Assembly: GCF_020181035.1 (NCBI RefSeq)
Contig: NZ_JAIQYY010000019.1
Span: forward strand, 134,063-198,062
DNA length: 64,000 bases
Direction: 5' to 3'
DNA from: Streptomyces sp. CoH27
GTDB lineage: Bacteria; Actinomycetota; Actinomycetes; Streptomycetales; Streptomycetaceae
This document shows, one piece after another, positions 1 to 8,839 of the stretch. Numbering within the stretch: the first letter of the stretch is position 1; each line of letters begins with the position of its first letter. The notes under the pieces are model-generated. The model had not been told where the DNA came from, made no database searches, and was given only the letters and a program-made list of their open reading frames with translations. The position numbers and the translations under genes were made by a program.

Positions 1-456
1 ACGTACCACTACTTCCCCGAAGGCAAGCAGCAGTTGGCCACCGAGGCCGTCCGGTACACGGGCGAGTGTGTCGCCCGCGTCCTGCGCAGGGAGCTGGAGG
101 CAGGACCGGTGGCCGGGCTGCGCGCCTTCCTCGGCCTGTGGCGAAAGATCGTCGTGGACAGCGACTTCCGGGCCGGCTGTCCGGTCCTGGCCGTCTCCAT
201 CGAGGAGCCCCCGGGCGACGAGACACCCGAGGCCCTGCTGGCCGCCGCCGATGTCTTCACCACCTGGGAGAGCCTGCTGGCCGACTCCCTGCGCGCACAC
301 GGCGCCGGGCCCGACCAGGCGGCCCAGCTCGCGACGCTCTGCGTCGCGGCCGTCGAGGGGACCGTGGCCATGTGCCGCGCCAAGCGCAGCATCCAGCCCC
401 TGGACCACACCGCGGAGCAGCTCCGGACACTCATCCTGGCCACGATCAAGGACTGA
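1..456 (+). CDS. TetR-family transcriptional regulator, C-terminal part (5' end outside window)
   Basis: The reading frame is open from base 1 and begins with THYFPEGKQQLA-like residues (YHYFPEGKQQLA), the end of the recognition helix and helix 4 of a TetR/AcrR DNA-binding domain, so the N-terminal ~45 residues lie upstream of the window. The rest is the all-helical ligand-binding and dimerisation domain. The sequence GCPVLAVSIEEPPGDE followed by a helical AA..FTTWESLLADSLRAHG segment resembles the C-terminal domain of the LmrA/YxaF group of TetR repressors. A TTG at 34 is only an internal codon. The gene ends at 456; the next gene starts 86 bases downstream with its own ribosome binding site. 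Ligand and target are unknown. Confidence 0.85.
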   Translation, partial: TYHYFPEGKQQLATEAVRYTGECVARVLRRELEAGPVAGLRAFLGLWRKIVVDSDFRAGCPVLAVSIEEPPGDETPEALLAAADVFTTWESLLADSLRAHGAGPDQAAQLATLCVAAVEGTVAMCRAKRSIQPLDHTAEQLRTLILATIKD

Positions 457-542
457 CCGGGGCGAGCGTCAGCCGTCGATCACGGTCATCCTGGATGCGG
501 CAGGACCATGGCCGGGGGAACCCACGCGAAGGGAGGCGCCCG

Positions 543-872
543 ATGGCGTACGACGAAGGTCTCGCCGAGCGGATCCGGGAGCGGCTCGGGGACGATCCCG
601 GCATCACCGAGAAGAGGATGTTCGGCGGCATCGCCTTCCTGCACCGAGGCAACATGGCCGTCGGTGTCACCGGCGACGACCTCATGGTCCGCGTCGGCCC
701 GGACGCCACCGACGCGGCCCTCGCCCGGCCGGGGACGCGGCTCTTCGACATGACCGGCCGTCCGATGCGCGGCTGGGTCGTGGTCGCGGGCGACGCCGTC
801 GCGGAGGACGCCGAACTGGCCGGGTGGATCGAGCGGGGCCGGGCGTTCGCGGCGAGCCTGCCATCCAAGTGA
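543..872 (+). CDS. TfoX N-terminal domain family protein
   Basis: A 109-residue protein. The ITEKRMFGGIAFLHRGNMAVGV stretch (residues ~22-43), with the KRMFGG signature, is typical of the TfoX N-terminal fold; the later RPMRGWVVV segment also fits small actinobacterial stand-alone TfoX-N proteins. The competence-regulator C-terminal domain is absent. GGGAGG at 531-536 lies seven bases before the ATG at 543 and decides the start. The gene converges on the TetR gene ending at 907. In this family the biochemical role outside Gammaproteobacteria is unknown; a link to competence should not be inferred. Fold assignment is confident, function is not. Confidence 0.85.
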   Translation: MAYDEGLAERIRERLGDDPGITEKRMFGGIAFLHRGNMAVGVTGDDLMVRVGPDATDAALARPGTRLFDMTGRPMRGWVVVAGDAVAEDAELAGWIERGRAFAASLPSK

Positions 873-906
873 CGCCCCGATTCCGCGCGGAGCGGTACCG
901 GCCGGA

Positions 907-1488
907 TCAGTCCGGCGGTTCCGTCAGGGCCTTCACAGCGGGCCGGAGGATGCCCGCGACGCGGTCGCCCGGTGCCTCACGCAGCGGGGCCAGGTCCAGG
1001 AGCTGGTGGCCGATGGTGATGCCGAGCAGGGTGGTGACGACCAGTGTGGCCCGCAGCTCGGGGTCCTCCACTCCGGGCAGGGCCGCGGCGATGCGGTCGA
1101 TCTGCCGGAGCAGGGTGCCGCGGGCCTGTTCGGCCGCCGACGGGTCGGTGAGCATGGAGCGCAACATCGCCAGCGCGCCCTCGGGCAGACCGCCGAGTTC
1201 GAGACCGAGGGTGGCCAGCAGCTCGTCGACGAGCGCGCCGGCGTCGGCGACGGCCGGCACCGCCGGCATCGCCTGCACGGCCCGGGTGAACAGCTCACGC
1301 TTGGAGCCGTAGTACTGCATCACCAGAGCCGGGTCGACACCGGCCGCGCTCGCCACGGCGCGGATGGTGGTGCGATCGAATCCCTTCTCGGCGAACAGTT
1401 CCCGGGCGCACTCCAGAATGCGCGCCTCGGTGGCTCGACGGCGGTCGGCACGGGACCGGTGAGGCCGGGGCTCATGCGGCGTGGACAC
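907..1488 (-). CDS. TetR-family transcriptional regulator
   Basis: 193 residues with an N-terminal TetR helix-turn-helix (about residues 18-65): ARILECARELFAEKGFDRTT, then IRAVASAAGVDPALVMQYYGSKRELF. The remainder is a helical effector domain. The only start in frame ahead of the domain is GTG at 1488, with a weak GAGTGA ribosome-binding sequence. It is a one-component repressor candidate. The next minus-strand gene upstream is 198 bases away, so it probably has its own promoter, and a short TCAAC-N4-GTTGA palindrome at 1544-1557 may be its autoregulatory site. The target genes cannot be told from the sequence. Confidence 0.88.
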   Translation of the reverse strand: MSTPHEPRPHRSRADRRRATEARILECARELFAEKGFDRTTIRAVASAAGVDPALVMQYYGSKRELFTRAVQAMPAVPAVADAGALVDELLATLGLELGGLPEGALAMLRSMLTDPSAAEQARGTLLRQIDRIAAALPGVEDPELRATLVVTTLLGITIGHQLLDLAPLREAPGDRVAGILRPAVKALTEPPD

Positions 1489-1543
1489 CAGTTCACTCTA
1501 CGATCGTTGATCAGACTCCCGCGCGAGCTTTACGGTGAGTGAG

Positions 1544-1557
1544 TCAACAAGCGTTGA
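1544..1557. promoter_or_regulatory. Palindrome upstream of TetR gene, candidate operator
   Basis: TCAAC-AAGC-GTTGA, five base pairs per arm, lies 56 bases upstream of the GTG start of the minus-strand TetR gene in a locally AT-richer stretch. Position fits autorepression, but the arms are short and the assignment is an inference. Confidence 0.3.
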
Positions 1558-1686
1558 GCGAATAAAGTGATCATGCGGGACAAGTCCGCGGACGACCGCG
1601 CCGATCTTCGCTCGCTGCCGAGCATGTCGTGAGCGGCACAGTGGAGCGGGGTCCCGACGAGCCGAACCTGACGACGCGCAGCGCGG

Positions 1687-2424
1687 CTACTTGAGGATGT
1701 TGACGGCGCGAGCGACCACGAGGACCACGGTGACCAGGGACACCGACGACTGCAGCATCATCAGCATCTTCGACCAGCGGGACAGCGGCATGACGTCGGT
1801 CGGGCTGAACGCGGTGGCGTTGGTGAAGGACAGGTACAGGTAGTCCAGGAAGGCCGGTTCCCAGTCCGGCGGGGCGATCTCCGGGCTCTGCATCTGCACG
1901 AAGAGGAAGTCCGCGTACTGATGTTGTCCCTGGACCCGGGCCATCGGGCCGCCCCGGTCCCACTCCCAGTACCACAGGGCGAACACGATGACGTTCGTGA
2001 GCCAGATGACGCCGCCGGTGAGCAGCAGCGGCACCGCCTGGTCGCCGCCGGTGCCGTTGACCAGGTCCCCCACGAGCCGGACCGCGGACCAGCCGTTGGC
2101 CAGGCTGATGGCGCAGATCAACGTCAGGCCCAGCCACCGCAGCCACCGGGCACCGGGCTCCACCCGGCGGGGGTTGGCGGCCACCAGGCCGGCCAGCAGG
2201 GCCAGCTCCAGCACGGGCATGGCCCACGCGGGATGAAGGAGGACGAGCCGGTGCGGCAGGGTCAGCTGCAGGGCGACGGCCGCGAGGATCACGGCCGTCA
2301 CCGTCCAGCGCGGCTCGCCCCGGGTCGCCCGGCGCCAGGCGGGGACGAACTCGCGCTGACCGCTCTCCAGCAACCGCTCGATCCGGCCCAGCCGGCTCTC
2401 GGCGTCATCCATGTCGTCGTTCAT
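1687..2424 (-). CDS. Integral membrane protein, DUF1345/ion-channel-like
   Basis: 245 residues. After a charged N-terminus (RLGRIERLLESGQREFVPAWRRA) there are about six hydrophobic segments, the first at residues ~40-60 and the last at ~225-243. The C-terminal part reads FLDYLYLSFTNATAFSPTDVMPLS, then a long helix ending VVARAVNIL. This resembles both DUF1345 proteins and the pore-loop plus last helix of two-TM potassium channels, although no TVGYGD selectivity motif is present, so channel activity is unsupported. The ATG at 2424 was chosen because upstream in-frame sequence looks like non-coding shadow. It lies 86 bases downstream of the next minus-strand gene and could be cotranscribed with it. 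Confidence 0.75.
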   Translation of the reverse strand: MNDDMDDAESRLGRIERLLESGQREFVPAWRRATRGEPRWTVTAVILAAVALQLTLPHRLVLLHPAWAMPVLELALLAGLVAANPRRVEPGARWLRWLGLTLICAISLANGWSAVRLVGDLVNGTGGDQAVPLLLTGGVIWLTNVIVFALWYWEWDRGGPMARVQGQHQYADFLFVQMQSPEIAPPDWEPAFLDYLYLSFTNATAFSPTDVMPLSRWSKMLMMLQSSVSLVTVVLVVARAVNILK

Positions 2425-2509
2425 GACAAGGATTGTCGCGGGCGAAGTCCTCCCCCTCGGGAACCGGGCTGCCGTCGGGACACCTCGTGGCGACGTGCCG
2501 TCCGGTCGG

Positions 2510-3181
2510 TCACGCCTCGGGCGGGACGCCCGGCACGCGTGCCGGGGCCGGGCCGGGCCGGCGAAGTCCGACGGGCAGGACCGTACGGCCATGTGTCTCG
2601 TTGATGACGCCCGCAGCCGAGGCGTACCAGGCGACGAGCCCCGTGGCGATGCCGAACCATCCTCCCACCTGGGTCATGGCGTGCGGCTGCGCCCCGGTCT
2701 GGAACGCTCCGATGGCCAGGAAGAGGTAGGTCAGCGCGAGCAGGACCAACACCATCAGCACGGCGAGACTGACCCGGAGCGCGGCGACGGCCATGTACAC
2801 GGTGAAGATGCACCACCCGAGCAGGAACAGGCCGAGCGCGTTGTGCACATCACCGGCGAATGCCAGACGCTGCACGATCCACCAGTACGACAGCCAGAAA
2901 GCGGCGTACGAGACGAGCGCCGTGGCACCGAACGTGTTGCCCCGACGGAATTCGAAGAGGCCGGCGACGAACTGGGCGAGGCCGCCGTAGAACGCGGCCA
3001 GCCCCAGGACCGGCACGACGGCGCCGGGCTCCCTCAGCAGGTTGGTGTTGACGATCGAGAGCAGCAGGGTGGTGAAGGCGAAGCCGGCCAGGCCCAGCGG
3101 GGCCGGGTCGCCCCTGACCGCCGGGAGCGGATCTTCCGCCGGTGGCCGCTCCGGGTGCAGGCTCCTCGTGTCCTCGTTCAT
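2510..3181 (-). CDS. AceTr (GPR1/FUN34/YaaH, SatP) family membrane protein
   Basis: 223 residues with six predicted membrane segments. The conserved family entry motif is visible as DPAPLGLAGFAFTTLLLS (residues ~25-42; family form NPAPLGL), followed by FYGGLAQFVAGLFEFRRGNTFGATAF-type sequence that lines the pore in SatP homologues. Family members move acetate or succinate, or occur as transporters of unknown monocarboxylates. Two ATGs are possible: 3190 has its GAAGGG directly abutting, whereas 3181 has the same GAAGGG nine bases away, so 3181 is preferred. The C-terminal tail is Pro/Arg-rich and cytosolic. The neighbouring NCS1 permease upstream suggests a small transport group. Confidence 0.88.
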   Translation of the reverse strand: MNEDTRSLHPERPPAEDPLPAVRGDPAPLGLAGFAFTTLLLSIVNTNLLREPGAVVPVLGLAAFYGGLAQFVAGLFEFRRGNTFGATALVSYAAFWLSYWWIVQRLAFAGDVHNALGLFLLGWCIFTVYMAVAALRVSLAVLMVLVLLALTYLFLAIGAFQTGAQPHAMTQVGGWFGIATGLVAWYASAAGVINETHGRTVLPVGLRRPGPAPARVPGVPPEA

Positions 3182-3366
3182 GACCGGCATCCCTTCGAGC
3201 AGAGCCGGACCAGCAGCCGACGCTTGGCTAGCCCACGAACGTGCTGGTCAGAACCCCCGAGGCGGGCTGACGGCACTCATGTGTCGCCTACGTCTGTCCA
3301 TCTGTACGAAACGTACCCGTTTGCCCCACTCGTTAGGCATGTCCCGGCCATGCAAGGGCCCGCTCC

Positions 3367-4818
3367 TCAGGGCTCGCGGTGTTCGTGGGCCGCTTCCTCC
3401 AGGGCCGCCGCCTCCTCCTCGGCCACGCGTGTCTCGGCGGCCACGTCGATGGAGCGGGTCAGCCACCAGTACAGCAGGGCGGCGACCGGCAGGCCGATGA
3501 ACAGGGATATGTCGGCGCCGTCGAGGGCCTTCGCCGCGGGGCCGACATACAGGGTGCCGACGGAGAAGAAGGGGATCATGACGGCGAAGCCGACCAGGTA
3601 GGCGATGATGCCGTGCCAGCCCCAACGTCCGTAGATGCCGCGGGGGTTGAAGATCTCGGCGATGGCGTAGTGGCCACGGCGGACGACGTAGTAGTCCATG
3701 AGGTTCACCGCGGTCCACGGGATGAAGAGGTAGAGGACGAGCAGCAGGAAGTTATTGAAGTTCTCAAGGAAGTTGGCGGTCGCGGCCAGGGCGCCGACCA
3801 GGGAGAGAGCCGCGGTCAGGCCGATGGTCAGCAGGCGTACGCCCAGCGTCGGCCGTACCCGTTTGAACGAGTCGATGCCGCTGATGAGGGTCAGCGAACC
3901 GCCGTACATGTTCAGAGCGGTGACGGACACCAGGCCCAGCGCGGCGAAGAGCAGGACGATCGCGCCGAAGCCGCTGAACACCTTGTCGCCCGCCGCGTTG
4001 ATCGACTTGATCGTGTCGAAGTCCTTGCCCGCCCAGGCGGCCAGCAGCGAGCCGAGCACCATCAGCCAGATGCCGCCGAGCGCGGAGCCGAAGTACGTCC
4101 AGTAGAAGGTCTTGCGGACCGTGACGTCCGGCGGGAGGTAGCGCGAGTAGTCGGAGACGTAGATGGCCCAGCTGATCTGGTAGCCGGCGACCACGCCGAA
4201 CTGGGCCAGGAACGGCGTCCACTTGAAGGCGCCGAGGTCGAAGGAGCCCGCCGGGTAGTGCAGGGTGACCAGGACGCCCACGGTGAAGATCCCGAAGATC
4301 ACCAGGAAGGTGTACGTCAGGATCCGCTCGGCCTTGTGGATGATGTCGTAGCCGACCAGCGCGATGACGAGCGCGACCACGGTGACCACGACGACCCACA
4401 GCTTCACGCTGCCGTGCAGGGTGGTGTGCAGGGAGTCGGCGGCGAGGATGCTGTTGAAGACGTTGAACCCGGCGTACTGCACATACGCGAAGAGCCAGAC
4501 GAGCAGCGCGCCGACGTAGCCGAACTGGGGGCGTGACTGGATCATCTGCGGCAGGCCCAGCTGCGGGCCCTGTGCCGAGTGGAAGGCCATGAAGAACGTG
4601 CCGATGACGGTGCCGGCGACGATGGCCAGCAGCGACCAGATCAGGTTCCCGCCGGAGGTGATGCTGATCAGCCCCACGGCCAGGGTGGCGATCTGGGCGT
4701 TGGACATGAACCACAGCGGGCCCAGATGCCAGAGCTTGCCGTGCCGCTCGTCCAGGGGGACGTAGTCGATGGACCGGATCTCAAGGCCTGACACCCTCGG
4801 CTCTGCTGCAGTGCTCAT
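3367..4818 (-). CDS. NCS1-family nucleobase/cytosine permease
   Basis: 483 residues, close to the usual length for NCS1 (cytosine/purine/uracil/thiamine/allantoin) permeases, with about twelve membrane segments. The N-terminal signature is RSIDYVPLDERHGKLWHLGPLWFM, followed by GGNLIWSLLAIVAGTVIGTFFMAFHSAQGPQLGLPQMIQSR, the family's TM2-TM3 substrate region. FVPWTAVNLMDYYVVRRG-like sequence (FIPWTAVNLMDYYVVRRGHY) near residue 385 matches the conserved TM10 loop. GGGAGG eight bases upstream fixes the ATG at 4818 rather than the in-frame ATG at 4854. It is a sodium- or proton-coupled importer; the precise substrate cannot be read from the sequence. The C-terminus is Glu/Ala-rich. Confidence 0.93.
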   Translation of the reverse strand: MSTAAEPRVSGLEIRSIDYVPLDERHGKLWHLGPLWFMSNAQIATLAVGLISITSGGNLIWSLLAIVAGTVIGTFFMAFHSAQGPQLGLPQMIQSRPQFGYVGALLVWLFAYVQYAGFNVFNSILAADSLHTTLHGSVKLWVVVVTVVALVIALVGYDIIHKAERILTYTFLVIFGIFTVGVLVTLHYPAGSFDLGAFKWTPFLAQFGVVAGYQISWAIYVSDYSRYLPPDVTVRKTFYWTYFGSALGGIWLMVLGSLLAAWAGKDFDTIKSINAAGDKVFSGFGAIVLLFAALGLVSVTALNMYGGSLTLISGIDSFKRVRPTLGVRLLTIGLTAALSLVGALAATANFLENFNNFLLLVLYLFIPWTAVNLMDYYVVRRGHYAIAEIFNPRGIYGRWGWHGIIAYLVGFAVMIPFFSVGTLYVGPAAKALDGADISLFIGLPVAALLYWWLTRSIDVAAETRVAEEEAAALEEAAHEHREP

Positions 4819-4926
4819 GACGCCTCCCGTGCCCGGTCCGCCTGTGGGAGACATTGTGATCCCGCGAGGGCGCGGTGACGAGTGCTGAGGTGCAGGATTG
4901 TGCGCGGATTCGGGTGAGGACCCGCG

Positions 4927-5820
4927 TCAGGCGTGGAGCGCGTCCGAAAGGCGGACGAAGCGGTGGCCGGTGGCCAGCAGGTGCGGGACCGCGCTCGCGA
5001 TGCCCTGGGCCGTGCCGCCTTCGGGGTGGTTCATGTGGCAGATGACGATGGAACCGCCCGGCGCGGCCGCGACGGTCTCGTGCACCTGCCCGTGGGTGAA
5101 GGTGGCACCGCCGTCGCCGTTGACGGAGAAGCTGACGAAGCGTTCCCCGAGGTCCTGGACGATGCGTGCCGCGACGTCGTCGCAGTACGCGGTGCCGGAC
5201 CGGAACCAGCGGGGCGGGGCGCCGAGCAGCCGGGTCAGCTTGGCCCGGTTCCCGGCGATCTCGTCATACACCTCGCCGGCGCTGCGGGTGCCGGGGATGC
5301 CGTACGCGGAGCGGCCCGTGACCGACAGCGGGCGGTGCCGGGTGCCGTGGTTGGCGATCTCGAACTGCGGCTCGGCGGCCAGGCGGTGGAACTCGGCCGG
5401 GTTGGCGTCGATCCAGCGGGAGTTGATGAACAGTGTCGCCGGGATGTGCCGGGTGCGCAGGAAGTCGATCAGCTCACGGTCGAAGCCGTTGCCGCCCGGG
5501 CCGCCGCACGCGTCGAAGGTGAGCGCGATCTCCTTCTTCGTGGCCGGCAGGGAGTGCACCACGCCGGGGGCGTCGAAGCCCCAGGTGTGCGGCACGCTGT
5601 GCCCGTAGCGGGCCACGACCTGGGCTCGGGTGACGGTGGGCCGGGTCGCGGCCGATGCCGTCGAGGGGATGGCGCCGGAGGCCTGCGGGGCGGGGGCGGG
5701 GCCGGTCCCCTGCGGGCCGGAGGAGGCCGCGGAGGTGTCCGTGTCCTTCTTCTGGCCCGCGCAACCGGCGAGCAGACCGCCCGCCAGGACACCGAGCACC
5801 GCGCGACGACCGGCAGTCAT
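4927..5820 (-). CDS. Lipoprotein polysaccharide deacetylase (NodB domain)
   Basis: 297 residues. The N-terminus is a lipoprotein signal: RRAVLGVLAGGLLAGC, with lipobox LLAGC at residues ~16-20, so the mature protein is anchored on the outer face of the membrane. A Ser/Ala/Pro/Gly linker follows to about residue 70. The carbohydrate-esterase-4 domain has motif 1 as ALTFDACGG (Asp catalytic base; the usual second Asp is Ala), motif 2 as NHGTRHRP (metal-binding His pair), motif 3 around RWFRSGTAYC, and the C-terminal ICHMNHPEGG. AAGGAG lies upstream of ATG 5820. It probably removes N-acetyl groups from peptidoglycan or another surface glycan. Confidence 0.92.
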   Translation of the reverse strand: MTAGRRAVLGVLAGGLLAGCAGQKKDTDTSAASSGPQGTGPAPAPQASGAIPSTASAATRPTVTRAQVVARYGHSVPHTWGFDAPGVVHSLPATKKEIALTFDACGGPGGNGFDRELIDFLRTRHIPATLFINSRWIDANPAEFHRLAAEPQFEIANHGTRHRPLSVTGRSAYGIPGTRSAGEVYDEIAGNRAKLTRLLGAPPRWFRSGTAYCDDVAARIVQDLGERFVSFSVNGDGGATFTHGQVHETVAAAPGGSIVICHMNHPEGGTAQGIASAVPHLLATGHRFVRLSDALHA

Positions 5821-6102
5821 CCGTCCGCTCCTTCACACCCGTTCGCACCCGGCGGAACACACCTGGTGGCGGGCCGCCACAGCCGACGAACGCCCGCATC
5901 GGCAACCGTACGCACCGCGGCGGCCACGACCGTGAAGACGGCGGTAAGCACGGGTAAGAGATCGCCCAGAATCACCCGGACGTCGCCGTACGGCCCTCCG
6001 GCGTGCGCGGACTCGGGTCACCTGTCGTCAGATCACCTCCCGCACGGCCGCGGGACGACGACCACCGGCCCGCTGTCAGTGCCTGCCGCTACCGTCGGCC
6101 CT

Positions 6103-7260
6103 ATGAGCACTGAGCTGGTCGAGAACTCATGGGATCGCATCGACAGTTGGCTGGATCGGCATGCGCCCCGGACCCTCGCCTCGCTGCGCGCGCCCGCGGC
6201 GGAGGAGGACATACGGGCGGCCGAAGGCGAGCTGGGCCTCGTCTTCCCGCCGGACCTGCGCGCGTCGCTGCGCCGGCACGACGGGGCCACGGGCGACCGG
6301 GAGGCGTTCCGGTTCCCGACGCACGACCGGCTGCTCGGTCTGCGGGAGATCGCCGGCATGACCGCCGACCTGCGCGGCTTCGCCGCCGACCTCGATGAGG
6401 AGGCCGCCGCCTGTTACTGGCACCAGGGCTACGCCAAGATCGGTTCGTACGGGGCCACCGCCGACGGTCTCACCGTCGACTGCCGCCCGGGAGGGATGTC
6501 CTACGGCGCGATCGGCCGCTTCTTCGACGAGACTGGCACCGGCTTCGGGCACGCCGACTCGCTGGGCGCCTACCTCGCCGGGGTGGCGGATCGGCTGGAA
6601 CGCGGCATGAACGCCGGAGCGGTTTCCTTCAACGGGCGGCTGATCTGGGGGTCCGCCCTTGCGCCCCGGCCGGACTGGGGCAGCGCCGACGACCCCCTTC
6701 CCGGACCAGAGGAACCGCTCCCGCCGCTGGACCTGCCGGAAAGCGGCACGGATCCGCTCCCGGTCGGCTACCTGCTCAGCCTGGAGGAACTCGGTGCGCT
6801 GGTCGCCGTCCTGCCGCGGGAACGCCTGGCCGAGACGGCGCGCAGACAGCTGCGCAGACTGGCCACCGAGACCGGGCTGGCCAAGTACCCCGAGACCGGT
6901 GCGGCCCTGGACGCGCTGGAGCGGGACGAGCCCTTGCCGGCCGGCCTGGCCGGCCCGCTCGCCCTGCGGCTGCGCTCGGTGCTCGCCCAGGCGGACACTC
7001 AGCGGGACGACCTGCGCCGATGGGCCGCGCAGCAGATGGCCGAGACGATATGGTCCGCGTCCCCGCACCGGGCGGTGTACGGCATCGCGATCACGCGCAG
7101 CCGGCTGAGCGTCGACTGGCGCGCGGAACTCCTCGCCGACCTGGGCGACCCGCCGATCCCGCCGATGCCGGACGACCGCTTCTGGGGGACCTTGCGCAAT
7201 CCCGACGTCAACTCCAGCCACTGCGCGGACCGTTGTGCGCCGGACGTGAGTGTCTCGTGA
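6103..7260 (+). CDS. SMI1/KNR4 family protein
   Basis: 385 residues. The N-terminal ~165 residues form a SMI1/KNR4 domain: WDRIDSWLDRHAPRTLASLRAPA, then EEDIRAAEGELGLVFPPDLRASLRRHDGA, with the usual substrate-loop-like LLGLREIAGM and GSYGATADGLTVDC segments. The C-terminal half contains a helical region (LSLEELGALVAVLPRERLAETARRQLRRLA) and an Arg/Trp-rich tail that I do not recognise. The family is best known in bacteria from polymorphic-toxin immunity proteins, but many members are simply housekeeping proteins and no toxin gene is adjacent. The ATG at 6103 was chosen by domain alignment; the much longer upstream frame overlaps the deacetylase antisense and is a shadow. Confidence 0.85.
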   Translation: MSTELVENSWDRIDSWLDRHAPRTLASLRAPAAEEDIRAAEGELGLVFPPDLRASLRRHDGATGDREAFRFPTHDRLLGLREIAGMTADLRGFAADLDEEAAACYWHQGYAKIGSYGATADGLTVDCRPGGMSYGAIGRFFDETGTGFGHADSLGAYLAGVADRLERGMNAGAVSFNGRLIWGSALAPRPDWGSADDPLPGPEEPLPPLDLPESGTDPLPVGYLLSLEELGALVAVLPRERLAETARRQLRRLATETGLAKYPETGAALDALERDEPLPAGLAGPLALRLRSVLAQADTQRDDLRRWAAQQMAETIWSASPHRAVYGIAITRSRLSVDWRAELLADLGDPPIPPMPDDRFWGTLRNPDVNSSHCADRCAPDVSVS

Positions 7261-7306
7261 TCAAAAGGCCGGGCGGCGCCCGGTCGTGGCGCGGTACGGT
7301 CCCGGC

Positions 7307-7963
7307 ATGTCCCGATCAGCCAAGACCGGCTTCTCCCCGTCCTCCGTCACCGCGGACGATCTCGACCTCGCCGTGCGGCTCGCTGTGGCGGTCCTGCGGG
7401 AGGCACCCCCTGACGCCTGGGACGGCATGGCCGGTTCGCTGGAGTGGGACTGCTGGGAGACCGTCGAGCATCTCAGTGACGACCTCTTCTCCTACGCCGC
7501 CCAACTGGGCCCCAGAACACCCCCGTTGGACGGCGAGGTGCCCTTCGTGTGGGCGCGGCGGCGGCCGGGCGGCCCGGCGAACGTCATCCACGTGAACCGT
7601 GAGGCAGGTCCCGCGGGCCTGTTGCAGGTGCTGGAGGCGAGCGGTGCGCTGCTGGTTGCCATGGTCCGTACGACGCCTGCGCAGGCCCGCGCCCACCACG
7701 TCTTCGGCATCTCCGACCCCGAGGGCTTCGCCGCGATGGGCATCGTGGAGACCCTGGTGCACACGTACGACCTGGCGCAAGGACTCCGGCTGGCCTGGCA
7801 CCCGCCCGCCGATCTGTGCGCGCGGGTGCTCGCCCGGCTCTTTCCCGACGTCCCTGACGCCATGGACCCGTGGCGCACCCTGCTGTGGGCGACCGGACGC
7901 GGTGAACTGCCCGGCCGCCCCCGGCTGACGACCTGGCGCTGGGACGGCACGCCCCGGACGTAG
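7307..7963 (+). CDS. Mycothiol-dependent maleylpyruvate isomerase-like (DinB superfamily) protein
   Basis: 218 residues of four-helix-bundle type. The N-terminal TADDLDLAVRLAVAVLREAP and LEWDCWETVEHLSDDLFSYAAQLGP match the metal-binding helix region of the maleylpyruvate isomerase N-terminal domain (His in EHLSDDL), and ETLVHTYDLAQGL (about residue 150) supplies the second metal-binding His. Stand-alone actinobacterial members use mycothiol as cofactor or are uncharacterised. The start at 7307 gives a conserved N-terminus; the frame is open upstream to 7250 but overlaps the previous gene. It sits 46 bases after the SMI1 gene and may be cotranscribed, and converges on the ABC permease gene. 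Confidence 0.82.
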   Translation: MSRSAKTGFSPSSVTADDLDLAVRLAVAVLREAPPDAWDGMAGSLEWDCWETVEHLSDDLFSYAAQLGPRTPPLDGEVPFVWARRRPGGPANVIHVNREAGPAGLLQVLEASGALLVAMVRTTPAQARAHHVFGISDPEGFAAMGIVETLVHTYDLAQGLRLAWHPPADLCARVLARLFPDVPDAMDPWRTLLWATGRGELPGRPRLTTWRWDGTPRT

Positions 7964-7993
7964 GGCTCGGGGTCTGCGCCGGCCGCGGGGAGA

Positions 7994-8839
7994 TCAGACG
8001 TCCCGGCGGCGGACGACCAGCACGGCGAGTGCCACCGCGACCAGCGGCCACAGCGCGTACACGACCCACGAACCGGGGACGGTGGCGGTCAGCATGAGAG
8101 AGCCGGGCTGCGGTTGCCAGTTCTGGATCAGGCGCCGCCAGGCGGTGAGGACCATGGCGTGCTGGATGTCGGCGGACCACCGCCTCCTCGGGGAGAAGAC
8201 CGTGGGGAGCATCAGCAGCGTGAAGGCGCACACGGTGATGGTCGCGGCGCTGTGCCGGATCAGGACGCCCAGTCCCAGGCCGACCAGGGCGCAGATGGGC
8301 ATCACCAGGACGGATGCCGCCAGGGCGCGCGGCACTCCGGGGTGGGTGAGCCCGACTCCGGCGTGCCGGCCGTTCAGGATGGCCTGGGCGACGAAGAAGG
8401 AGGCCAGGGAGACCGCCGTACCCACGGCCGTCCACAGTGCGGCGGTGACGGTCGCCTTGGCCAGGACGACCGAGCCGCGGGCAGGAACGGCCACAGTGGT
8501 GGTGCGGATCAGACCGGTGCTGTACTCGCTCACGGCGGTGATGGCGCCGACGCTGCCGGCGACGAGCATCAGCGTCATGTAGCCGGACGGCGGAAACGCG
8601 TCGAACGGCAGGAAGACCGGTGGCCCTTGCGTGCTCGTGGCGGAGCCCGCGAGGTTGCGGTAGTCCGCCACCGCGGCCACCGCCGCCGATCCGACGGCGA
8701 AGAGGGCGCCGAGGGCGATCGTCCACCAGGTGGAGCGCAGAGACCGCAGCTTGATCCACTCCGAGGCGGTCAAGTCGCCGAAGCGGGCGGCGGGTTCGGT
8801 GACGAACCGGGGCGCGGGAGCGGAGGTGAGCGTGTTCAT
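7994..8839 (-). CDS. ABC-2 type transporter permease
   Basis: 281 residues with six hydrophobic segments: residues ~40-58, ~88-110, ~128-150, ~172-195, ~200-220 and a C-terminal pair around 255-277. The start LTASEWIKLRSLRSTWWTIALG is a hallmark of actinobacterial ABC-2 permease subunits (the SEWxKLRSLRST motif), and AVSEYSTGLIRTTTVAVPARG is the conserved cytosolic loop after TM2. The ATG at 8839 overlaps the stop of the ATPase gene by four bases (ATGA), so the two are translationally coupled and form one exporter. The substrate is probably a small hydrophobic compound or antimicrobial; this is inferred only from context beside a two-component system. Confidence 0.92.
   Translation of the reverse strand: MNTLTSAPAPRFVTEPAARFGDLTASEWIKLRSLRSTWWTIALGALFAVGSAAVAAVADYRNLAGSATSTQGPPVFLPFDAFPPSGYMTLMLVAGSVGAITAVSEYSTGLIRTTTVAVPARGSVVLAKATVTAALWTAVGTAVSLASFFVAQAILNGRHAGVGLTHPGVPRALAASVLVMPICALVGLGLGVLIRHSAATITVCAFTLLMLPTVFSPRRRWSADIQHAMVLTAWRRLIQNWQPQPGSLMLTATVPGSWVVYALWPLVAVALAVLVVRRRDV

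Noticed and set aside
5818..5988. Minus-strand hydrophobic frame (VILGDLLPVLTAVFTVVAAA) ending on the deacetylase ATG
   Set aside because: The deacetylase has its own AAGGAG ribosome-binding sequence; the frame has no start with a ribosome-binding site and contains a TTA codon, so it is more likely 5' leader sequence.
4933..6102. Very long plus-strand frame running antisense through the deacetylase into the SMI1 gene
   Set aside because: High-GC shadow frame; the translation is Gly/Arg/Val-rich without domains, and the real genes on either side have family matches.
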